From: an uncultured Lachnospiraceae bacterium
GTDB lineage: Bacteria > Bacillota > Clostridia > Lachnospirales > Lachnospiraceae
Direction: 5' to 3'
DNA: 12,323 bases
Assembly (NCBI GenBank): GCA_910585715.1
Contig: CAJUEX010000018.1
Span: 43,385 to 55,707, forward strand
A program made the translations under genes and the position numbers. Below the pieces are notes generated by a model that made no database searches, was not told where the DNA came from, and saw nothing but the letters and a program-made list of their open reading frames with translations. Position 1 is the stretch's first letter, and every line of letters starts with the position of its first letter. Positions 7,074 to 12,323 of this stretch are shown here, one piece after another.

Positions 7074-7087
7074 CATTTTGCAAAATG
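7074..7087. promoter_or_regulatory. perfect 14-bp palindrome in the leader of the GH13-like gene
   Basis: CATTTTGCAAAATG is perfectly self-complementary with no spacer. It sits between the possible -10 at 7033 and the GTG start at 7125. The form fits a homodimeric repressor operator, but no regulator is identified and a 14-bp AT-rich palindrome can arise by chance. Confidence 0.35.
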
Positions 7088-7124
7088 TGATGTCAGCTAT
7101 GAATGAAGGCAGGAGAAATGAAAC

Positions 7125-8993
7125 GTGGTAAATTACAGGATTAGAACAGGGCAGCCATATCCTCTTGGGGTAACTCCATATGCGGATGGATTTAATATTG
7201 CGATTTCCATTCCCGCAAGGAAAGAGTGCGGTATGCTGCTTTACAGAGAAAACCAGAATGCGGTTCAGATTCCCTTTTCAAAGAAATATCTGTCAGGGGA
7301 TTTGTATACGATATTTGTGGAAGGACTTGATATTAAAAAATACGTCTATCAATTTTATAAGGATGAAGAAAGACATCCGGACCCTTATGGGAAAAGGGTT
7401 TATGGCAGGGAAGTCTGGGGGGAGTATCAGGGAAGCCCGAAGGAATTGTATTATTCTGCCATTAAGGAGGAGTTTGCCTGGCAGGGGGACAAGCCCTTGA
7501 ACATTCCTTATTGTGACAGCATTTTATACAGCCTGCATGTAAGGGGGTTTACAAAGCACAGCTCCTCTAAAGTAAAGGGAAAGGGCACCTTTACCGGGCT
7601 TATGGGAAAGATTCCCTATTTAAAGGAACTGGGAATTACCGGAATAGAACTGATGCCCATTTATGAATTTGATGAGATTATCAAAAATGCCGGATATACC
7701 CATATGGATGAAATGGTGGCGCCTTATATGGACAAGGCACATGCAACATGGGAATATAAAGTCAATTACTGGGGATTTACAAAGGGAGATTATTTTGCGC
7801 CAAAGGCGTCCTATGCCCATACGGATGACCCTGTAAATGAATGCAAGACCATGGTCAGGGAGTTTCATAAAAACGGCATAGAGGTTCTTATGCAGATTTA
7901 TTTTCCTGATTCCGTTTCCTGGAGCTATATGTACGAGGTGCTTAAATTCTGGGTGAGAGAATATCATATAGATGGGTTTCATTTGATGGGGCAGGATATT
8001 CCCATGAAGCTTTTGACAAAGGACCCCTTGTTTGGAAGGACCAAGCTGATTGGAGAACGGATGGACTTGTCCGGTCTGTACAGGGAAGAGGAAAAGCCGG
8101 AATTTAAAAATACGGCATTGTTTCATGAAGAATTTATGTATGAAGCAAGGAAGTATTTAAAGGGTGACGGAGATATGCTCTCCAAAATAGCAGAGCTGTT
8201 TCGGAAGAACCCGGCAAAGACTTCCGTGGTGAATTTCCTTACCTGTTATCAGGGCTTTACTTTAAATGATTTGGTCAGCTATGATAAAAAGCATAACGAA
8301 GATAACGGGGAAAATAACAAGGATGGAAGCGATTATAATTATAGCTGGAACTGCGGCGCAGAAGGAAAAAGCAGAAAGAAGCAGGTGCTGGAGCTTAGGA
8401 AAAAGCAGATAAGAAATGCATGGCTCATGCTTTTTCTGGCACAGGGAACGCCCATGCTTTTAAGCGGAGATGAATTTTTAAACAGCGGGGAGGGAAATAA
8501 TAACCCTTACTGTCAGGATAACCGTATCAACTGGCTCAACTGGAAACAGGCGGAAACCAATAAGGAAATGGTGGATTTTGTTAAGTTTCTCATACAGCTG
8601 AGAAAAGACCATCCCATTTTCCATAAGGAGGAGCAGTTCCGGATTATGGATTATATTTCATGCGGCTATCCGGACCTGTCTTATCACGGAAATATGGCAT
8701 GGTATCCCCAGTTTGAAAATTATAACAGACATTTGGGCGTGATGCTTTGCGGAAAGTATGCAAAGGTGAAAAAAAGAAGGGATGATGATTTCTTTTATAT
8801 AGCATATAATATGCACTGGACGGAGCAGGAATTTGCCCTTCCAAAGCTTCCATCAGGCTTTAAGTGGTATATTCTGACAGAATCCGAAAAGGGAGAATAT
8901 TTTCCGGAAGCCCATTTGCCTTCAAAAAAGCAGACAAAGATTACGGTTCCGGAAAGAAGCATACTTGTACTAATTGGAAAGCGGGCAGTGTGA
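7125..8993 (+). CDS. GH13 GlgX/isoamylase-like protein lacking catalytic residues (predicted pseudoenzyme)
   Basis: The 622-residue protein follows glycogen-debranching/isoamylase relatives along its length. It has an N-terminal CBM48-like opening (GQPYPLGVTPYADGFNIAIS, 9-28), DPYGKRVYG (86-94), YSLHVRGFTKH (135-145), LGITGIELMPIYEFDE (169-184), NYWGF (214-218), GFTLNDLVSYDKKHNE (377-392) and GDEF...GNNNPYCQDNRINW (448-470). The four GH13 catalytic regions are altered. Region I reads VLMQIYFPD (254-262), without Asp, Asn or His. Region II reads DGFHLM (283-288), with Arg to His286 and nucleophile Asp to Met288. Region IV reads TCYQGF (373-378), with His-Asp replaced by Tyr375-Gln376. Only the region III Glu311 (LIGER) remains. 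The start is GTG with AGGAG (7111-7115) 9 nt upstream. Hydrolysis by the usual retaining mechanism is not expected; alpha-glucan binding or a scaffold role is inferred. Confidence 0.88.
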   Translation: MVNYRIRTGQPYPLGVTPYADGFNIAISIPARKECGMLLYRENQNAVQIPFSKKYLSGDLYTIFVEGLDIKKYVYQFYKDEERHPDPYGKRVYGREVWGEYQGSPKELYYSAIKEEFAWQGDKPLNIPYCDSILYSLHVRGFTKHSSSKVKGKGTFTGLMGKIPYLKELGITGIELMPIYEFDEIIKNAGYTHMDEMVAPYMDKAHATWEYKVNYWGFTKGDYFAPKASYAHTDDPVNECKTMVREFHKNGIEVLMQIYFPDSVSWSYMYEVLKFWVREYHIDGFHLMGQDIPMKLLTKDPLFGRTKLIGERMDLSGLYREEEKPEFKNTALFHEEFMYEARKYLKGDGDMLSKIAELFRKNPAKTSVVNFLTCYQGFTLNDLVSYDKKHNEDNGENNKDGSDYNYSWNCGAEGKSRKKQVLELRKKQIRNAWLMLFLAQGTPMLLSGDEFLNSGEGNNNPYCQDNRINWLNWKQAETNKEMVDFVKFLIQLRKDHPIFHKEEQFRIMDYISCGYPDLSYHGNMAWYPQFENYNRHLGVMLCGKYAKVKKRRDDDFFYIAYNMHWTEQEFALPKLPSGFKWYILTESEKGEYFPEAHLPSKKQTKITVPERSILVLIGKRAV

Positions 8994-8994
8994 G

Positions 8995-9537
8995 ATGAAG
9001 ATAAAAAATATTTTAGGACATTTAAAAACCATTACCACCCATAAAAGAATTGTAATGGAAGGCTGTTTTCGGGTAGGGCTGTACAGGCAGGGGCTGCTTC
9101 ATGACCTGTCCAAATTTTCCCCCACGGAATTTTTAGTGGGAGCAAAGTATTATCAGGGAGACAGAAGTCCCAATAATGCGGAAAGGGAGGCAATCGGCTA
9201 CTCCAGCGCATGGCTCCATCATAAGGGCAGGAACAGGCATCATTATGAATACTGGATTGACTACAGCACAAAAGCAATCGAGGGCGGCATGGCGCCGGCT
9301 CCCATGCCTGAAAAGTATGTGGTGGAAATGTTCATGGACCGGATTGCCGCCTCTAAGACTTATAATAAAGAAAAATACACGGATTCCCACCCGCTTATGT
9401 ATTTTAAGAGCGGAAAGGGAGAGCCCATGATGCATCCGGAAACAAGAAAGCTTTTGTTAAAGCTCTTGACAATGCTTTCTAAAAAGGGAGAAGCTTATAC
9501 ATTTGCCTATATTAAAAAGGTGGTATTAAAAAAGTAA
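8995..9537 (+). CDS. DUF5662 family protein, HD-like His/Asp motifs
   Basis: This 180-residue protein begins one nucleotide after the GH13-like stop and so is almost certainly co-transcribed and translationally coupled with it. The ATG at 8995 is preferred; the in-frame TTG at 8974 lies inside the upstream gene. Conserved-looking residues suit a metal site in an all-helical fold: His36-Asp37 in GLLHDLSKFSPTEF (33-46), the His-rich WLHHKGRNRHHYEYW (73-87), and later MFMDRIAASKTY (112-123) and SHPLMYF (131-137). These resemble the DUF5662 family, seen in Clostridia and phages, which shows HD-domain-like features but has no established activity. There is no signal peptide or membrane segment. 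A phosphohydrolase activity is an inference from the His/Asp pattern only. Confidence 0.75.
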   Translation: MKIKNILGHLKTITTHKRIVMEGCFRVGLYRQGLLHDLSKFSPTEFLVGAKYYQGDRSPNNAEREAIGYSSAWLHHKGRNRHHYEYWIDYSTKAIEGGMAPAPMPEKYVVEMFMDRIAASKTYNKEKYTDSHPLMYFKSGKGEPMMHPETRKLLLKLLTMLSKKGEAYTFAYIKKVVLKK

Positions 9538-9554
9538 AAAAATGCTGTATTTTG

Positions 9555-9560
9555 TATAAT
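9555..9560 (+). promoter_or_regulatory. possible -10 element for the Cys-rich gene
   Basis: A consensus TATAAT lies 65 bp before the small-gene start, just after the DUF5662 stop. No acceptable -35 is present at 16-18 nt, so this may be a weak or activator-dependent promoter, or only AT-rich sequence. Confidence 0.3.
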
Positions 9561-9625
9561 ATAAAATCAAACAGGCACCAACTTCCGGCATACCCCATAT
9601 GTTATGGTATAAAGGAGTTGAAGAT

Positions 9626-9883
9626 ATGAATTGTTTATGGATTTTAGTATTGCTTTGCCTGTGCAACAATGGTAACAATGGATGCTGCAATGACAGACAT
9701 GACAGAGATGATGATTGCGGTTGTGACAGGCCAAAACCACCAAAGGATGACTGCGGCTGCGGTTCGGCAAGACGTTTTACCGAAGACAACGGATTGTTTG
9801 ACATGCCAAGGGGCGGGGAAGCCGGAAGAGTTCCTTCCAATTTCCAGAGGGGCACCTGCGGCTGCGAGATACAGGAACAATAG
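9626..9883 (+). CDS. small Cys-rich protein with N-terminal hydrophobic segment
   Basis: This 85-residue protein has a strong ribosome binding site (AAAGGAG, 9611-9617) before the ATG at 9626. An in-frame ATG at 9599 has no such site. It opens with a short hydrophobic stretch, CLWILVLLCLC (3-13), followed by NNGNNGCC and then a polar, Asp/Arg-rich tail. It has 11 cysteines (3, 11, 13, 20, 21, 31, 33, 43, 45, 78, 80), including three CGC motifs. The hydrophobic stretch is too short and Cys-laden for a clear signal peptide, and no lipobox is evident; membrane association is possible. Similar hydrophobic-plus-Cys-rich miniproteins occur in spore-forming Clostridia, but I cannot name a family. 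Metal binding or disulfide cross-linking is inferred. A clear intrinsic terminator follows, so the gene ends its transcription unit. Confidence 0.7.
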   Translation: MNCLWILVLLCLCNNGNNGCCNDRHDRDDDCGCDRPKPPKDDCGCGSARRFTEDNGLFDMPRGGEAGRVPSNFQRGTCGCEIQEQ

Positions 9884-9899
9884 AATAGTGTTTTGAAGG

Positions 9900-9926
9900 G
9901 CCTGCTGGTTTCGGCAGGCTTTTCTT
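9900..9926 (+). terminator. intrinsic terminator after the Cys-rich gene
   Basis: GCCTGCTG (9900-9907) pairs with CGGCAGGC (9912-9919), 8 bp with one T-G wobble and a GTTT tetraloop. TTTTCTT follows immediately. It closes the transcription unit 16 nt after the small gene's stop. Confidence 0.88.
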
Positions 9927-9953
9927 GACGAACAGAAATGAATTTGATAAACT
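9925..9953 (+). promoter_or_regulatory. promoter of trpS, overlapping the terminator tail
   Basis: TTGACG (9925-9930, 5 of 6) is followed by a 17-nt spacer and TAAACT (9948-9953, 4 of 6). TG at 9945-9946 gives an extended -10. The first -35 bases are the last T residues of the preceding terminator. The predicted leader is only about 25 nt, too short for a T-box. Confidence 0.65.
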
Positions 9954-9984
9954 TTTCCTAATGACTTGAAAGGACGAAAAAAAC

Positions 9985-10989
9985 ATGATCAATGATAAAA
10001 AAGTACTATTTAGCGGCATGCAGGCAACCGGAAACCTTACGCTGGGCAATTATCTGGGGGCATTAAAGAACTGGGTAACCCTGTCAGATGAATATGAATG
10101 CTTTTATTCTGTAGTGGACCTGCATTCCATTACTATCCGTCAGGATCCGGCAGAGCTTCGGAAAAGAGCAAGAAATCTGCTGACCCTTTATATTGCGGCA
10201 GGCTTGGACCCGAAAAAGAACTGTATTTATTACCAGTCCCATGTATCGGGACATGCAGAGCTTGCATGGATTTTAAACTGTTTCACTTATATGGGCGAAT
10301 TAAACCGCATGACCCAGTTTAAGGATAAGTCTGCAAAGCATGCGGACAATATCAATGCAGGGCTTTATACATATCCTGTTTTAATGGCTGCGGATATTCT
10401 GCTGTTTCAGGCTGACGTGGTTCCGGTAGGAAAGGACCAGCTGCAGCATTTGGAGATTACAAGGGACATTGCCGGAAGGTTTAACGGCATATACGGAGAC
10501 GTATTTACCATGCCGGAGCCATATGTGGGAAAGCAGGGGGCAAAAATCATGTCCTTACAGGACCCTTCCAAAAAAATGTCAAAGTCCGATGAAAATCCAA
10601 ATGGAAGCATTTATCTGATGGATGACCCGGATACCATTATGCGCAAATGCAAACGGGCAGTGACGGATTCAGAAGCTTCTGTCCGCTACCGGGATGAGCA
10701 GCCGGGAGTAAAGAACCTGATTGATATTTACAGCGCCTGCACCAATAAAACACCGGAAGAGGTGGAGAAGGAATTTGACGGAAAGGGCTATGGAGATTTC
10801 AAGATGGCGGTGGGAGAGTCTGTTGTCAGCATCCTAAAGCCTATTCAGGACCGTTTTGCACAGCTTTTGCAGGATAAGGCATATATTGACGGCATTATTA
10901 AGGAAAACGGCGAAAAGGCCAACTATTATGCTTTAAAGACATTGCGTAAGGTACAAAAAAAGGTAGGCTTCCCTGAAAGAATCAGATAA
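9985..10989 (+). CDS. trpS: tryptophan--tRNA ligase
   Basis: This class I synthetase activates tryptophan with ATP and charges tRNA-Trp. The length, 334 residues, is normal for bacterial TrpRS. The family opening KKVLFSGMQATGNLTLGNYLGAL contains the HIGH-equivalent TLGN (19-22). MAADILLFQADVVPVGKDQ is the typical tryptophan-pocket region, and KMSKS is present exactly at 197-201 within KKMSKSDENPNGSIYLMD. AAAGGA (9969-9974) lies 10 nt before the ATG. It is a single-gene unit by its own promoter and ends 6 nt before the left arm of inverted-repeat element E2, which may end or protect its mRNA. No T-box, attenuator or TRAP-like site is visible in the short leader, so tryptophan-dependent control by that route is unlikely. 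Confidence 0.97.
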   Translation: MINDKKVLFSGMQATGNLTLGNYLGALKNWVTLSDEYECFYSVVDLHSITIRQDPAELRKRARNLLTLYIAAGLDPKKNCIYYQSHVSGHAELAWILNCFTYMGELNRMTQFKDKSAKHADNINAGLYTYPVLMAADILLFQADVVPVGKDQLQHLEITRDIAGRFNGIYGDVFTMPEPYVGKQGAKIMSLQDPSKKMSKSDENPNGSIYLMDDPDTIMRKCKRAVTDSEASVRYRDEQPGVKNLIDIYSACTNKTPEEVEKEFDGKGYGDFKMAVGESVVSILKPIQDRFAQLLQDKAYIDGIIKENGEKANYYALKTLRKVQKKVGFPERIR

Positions 10990-10995
10990 GCCGTG

Positions 10996-11213
10996 ACAGT
11001 CCAGCCCTCAGCTATCCCGCCCGGAAATCCGAACCGGCGGCAGGCAGAAAGTGTTTCTACGTCGCCCCGCTCTCGCTCTGATAAAAACGCAGCAGCGCTA
11101 AGCTCGAAAATACCTCGCCAAGCGCTGGCGTTTTTATGAGGGCTCCTTTAGAAATCACTTTCTGCCTGCCGCCGGTTCGGATTTCCGGGCGGGATAGCTG
11201 AGGGCTGAACTGT
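10996..11213 (-). repeat. structured inverted-repeat element E2 between trpS and the RluA-family gene (possible RNA)
   Basis: Arms 10996-11053 and 11156-11213 are complementary over 58 nt, with only 11001/11208 unmatched on the plus strand. That position is a G-T wobble if the minus strand is the RNA. Four more pairs follow inward after a bulged T (11155). Inside, P2 is 11081-11090 with 11128-11137 (10 bp, perfect), then a 2-nt bulge (11091-11092), then P3, 11093-11099 with 11121-11127 (7 bp, perfect). On the minus strand it carries GTATTTT (11113-11107), TTAG, GCTGCGT and CAGAGCGAGAGCG (11080-11068) with a GC-GAGA-GC mini-hairpin, all in the same order as E1. The element starts 6 nt after the trpS stop and its other arm touches the RluA-family stop codon, filling the whole convergent gap. 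The two elements differ completely in outer-arm sequence. Confidence 0.9.
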
Positions 11214-12103
11214 TATATAAGCCTTTCCATATCGGCAGGAACCGGAGCGGTAAAGGTCATGGGTTCCCTTGTGATGGGATGGGGAAAGGAAAGTTTATGG
11301 GAGTGCAGTGCCTGTCTTTTTATAAGCTCCATATTGCCATGATATAGGGAATCCCCCAAAAGAGGGTGTCCCAGATAGCTCATATGAACACGGATTTGAT
11401 GGGTGCGTCCTGTTTCCAGATGTAAGGAAATCAGGTCGTATCCATCTTTTTGTTTCAGTTTTTTATAATGGGTAACGGCACGTTCTCCCTTTTGAAAATC
11501 CACACATCTGCTGATGAGGGAGTCAGAACAGCGGGCAATGGGGGCATTGACGGTGTCCGTGTCAGGAAGCGGTTTTTCACCCTTTGAAACAAGTGCAAGA
11601 TATTCTCTGTGGATGTTTCTTTCTGCAATCATAGTGGACAATATTCCGGCAGCCACCATATGCTTGGAAAGGAGAACCAGACCGGAGGTGTCCTTGTCTA
11701 ACCGGTTCGTACAGCGGAACACATAGGGGACGCCCTGTTGTTCAAAATAATGCGCCACTCCGTTGGCAAGTGTTCCTTCATAGTGGTTTAGGGAAGGATG
11801 AACAGGCATACCGGCAGGCTTATTTACCACTAGAATATCTTCATCCTCATAAAGAATGTCTAAAGGAATGGGGCAAGGAACGATGTTGGGGGAAGCTTCT
11901 TTTTCAACGAGATAAACGGTCAGGCAGTCGTCGGCAGAAAGTCTTTCGTTTACATAACACCACTTCCCATTTAAAAGAATACTTTCCGGAAGCTTTTTTA
12001 AGGCAATGATGGACTGTCTGGAAAAGCCTTTGGAGCGCAAATAGTTGTATACAGTAGAAGTATTGTGCTCCGGTTCGATTTGAAAGGTAAAGGTTCGCTG
12101 CAT
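11213..12103 (-). CDS. RluA-family 23S rRNA/tRNA pseudouridine synthase
   Basis: This 296-residue enzyme isomerises specific uridines in structured RNA to pseudouridine. The N-terminal S4-like RNA-binding region (about 15-67: TVYNYLRSKGFSRQSI then LNGKWCYVNERL) is followed by the catalytic domain from ILYEDEDILVVNKPAGMPVHPS (83-104). The catalytic motif NRLDKDTSG (133-141) contains the invariant Asp136. HLETGRTHQIRVHMSYLGHPLLGD (228-251) is the conserved C-terminal signature. The length and S4 domain resemble the RluD/RluC branch, but the target uridines cannot be assigned from sequence. The start is supported by AAAAGGA about 10 nt upstream on the minus strand and an extended -10 promoter. 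The gene is convergent with trpS, and its stop codon abuts element E2. No missing motif was noticed. Confidence 0.94.
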   Translation of the reverse strand: MQRTFTFQIEPEHNTSTVYNYLRSKGFSRQSIIALKKLPESILLNGKWCYVNERLSADDCLTVYLVEKEASPNIVPCPIPLDILYEDEDILVVNKPAGMPVHPSLNHYEGTLANGVAHYFEQQGVPYVFRCTNRLDKDTSGLVLLSKHMVAAGILSTMIAERNIHREYLALVSKGEKPLPDTDTVNAPIARCSDSLISRCVDFQKGERAVTHYKKLKQKDGYDLISLHLETGRTHQIRVHMSYLGHPLLGDSLYHGNMELIKRQALHSHKLSFPHPITREPMTFTAPVPADMERLI

Positions 12104-12134
12104 GGGTTTTAAATCCTTTTTTCTTTTTAATGTT

Positions 12135-12163
12135 ATTATAGCATTTCAGTGGGGCGGAGAGAA
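12135..12163 (-). promoter_or_regulatory. extended -10 promoter of the RluA-family gene
   Basis: On the minus strand TGC-TATAAT (12143-12135) is a perfect extended -10, about 35 bp upstream of the start codon. The -35 position (12163-12158, TTCTCT) is only 3 of 6, which is usual for extended -10 promoters. Confidence 0.65.
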
Positions 12164-12190
12164 GGGAGAAATCTTATTGGTAAAATTCTA

Positions 12191-12219
12191 TTGACACATA
12201 ATGTCTACAGGTGTAAGTT
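12191..12219 (+). promoter_or_regulatory. promoter-like site with BlaI/CopY-type operator dyad
   Basis: TTGACA (12191-12196) is a consensus -35. Between it and a weak -10 (TAAGTT, 12214-12219, 17-nt spacing) lies TACAGGTGTA (12206-12215), a perfect TACA-N2-TGTA dyad of the type recognised by BlaI/MecI/CopY repressors. A repressor bound there would block RNA polymerase. The controlled gene would lie to the right of the window, and a BlaI/CopY regulator gene is a reasonable expectation but is not visible. Confidence 0.45.
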
Positions 12220-12306
12220 TAAGATACCTACAATAATAAGATGTATAAAAGAATAAATAGGTAATTGTGAAACAAGTTCGCAATCTTGATTTCAAACAAG
12301 GAAGAA

Positions 12307-12323
12307 ATCCTGCTCGGCAGGAT
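12307..12323 (+). other. hairpin cut by the right window edge
   Basis: ATCCTGC (12307-12313) and GCAGGAT (12317-12323) form a perfect 7-bp stem with a TCG loop that ends at the last base of the window. The preceding GAA (12304-12306) may extend the stem beyond the edge. It could be an intrinsic terminator, an attenuator of the BlaI-like promoter, or coding sequence; the missing bases decide. No gene is supported between 12104 and here. Confidence 0.45.

Noticed and set aside
8974..8994. TTG start for the DUF5662 gene
   Set aside because: It lies inside the GH13-like coding sequence; ATG 8995 gives a start right after the upstream stop.
9133..9435. Open frames on both strands inside the DUF5662 gene
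   Set aside because: They are shadow frames of a gene with clear conserved motifs; no independent start signals.
10996..11213. E2 as an ordinary intrinsic terminator or an integron attC site
   Set aside because: The stem is far longer than a terminator and lacks an adjoining T tract; no integrase or attC R-box pattern is visible, and the multi-branched core is shared with E1.
12267..12323. GTG-started frame open to the right edge (19 codons)
   Set aside because: It has a weak ribosome binding site, competes with another frame starting TTG at 12286, and overlaps a hairpin; nothing identifies it as a protein.

Overview
The window reads as a chromosomal segment of an anaerobic, low-to-mid GC Firmicute, most likely a Lachnospiraceae-type Clostridium. 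The pointers are a group-B-like monomeric [FeFe] hydrogenase, strong GGAGG-type ribosome binding sites, a DUF1292 protein, a DUF5662 protein, a Cys-rich small protein and clostridial-style housekeeping genes. The genus is inferred from general resemblance and not proven. No rRNA, tRNA, CRISPR array, prophage or transposase gene is visible.

Layout. (1) 2-253 is the end of a coiled-coil protein, followed by a weak terminator-like hairpin. (2) 424-5245 is a probable plus-strand operon: [FeFe] hydrogenase, gltX (27-nt gap) and a UvrD/PcrA-type helicase (8-nt overlap). A 32-codon ORF follows that looks like the stump of a Phd/YefM antitoxin. (3) A long inverted-repeat element, E1 (5325-5472), separates this operon from a convergent DUF1292 gene (5508-5882, minus). 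(4) After a 394-bp intergenic region come a sirtuin-like gene, a GH13 alpha-glucan-enzyme-like gene, a DUF5662 gene and a small Cys-rich protein gene, all plus strand. (5) trpS has its own promoter, which overlaps the preceding terminator. (6) A second, larger inverted-repeat element, E2 (10996-11213), fills the whole gap between trpS and a convergent RluA-family pseudouridine synthase gene. (7) The right edge holds a promoter with a BlaI/CopY-like TACAGGTGTA dyad and a hairpin cut by the window end.

Two results stand out. First, E1 and E2 have unrelated long outer arms (36 bp and about 58-62 bp) but share a core of about 65 nt. That core has matching sequence blocks and the same internal fold: a P2 stem, a 2-nt bulge, a P3 stem and a GTATTTT segment, next to a GC-GNRA-GC mini-hairpin. 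This looks like a family of structured elements placed at convergent gene ends. G-T wobbles and GNRA loops point to the plus strand for E1 and the minus strand for E2 as the functional RNA strand. A third, partial relative (E3) lies at about 6082-6118. Second, two neighbouring intact ORFs are predicted pseudoenzymes. The sirtuin-like protein has Tyr where the catalytic His should be, and has lost much of its NAD-binding signature but keeps its zinc cysteines. The GH13 protein has lost the nucleophile Asp, the region IV His-Asp pair and the region I Asp/Asn/His, while keeping the rest of a GlgX-like sequence. Their adjacency, with DUF5662 directly downstream, makes this a candidate uncharacterised non-catalytic module.
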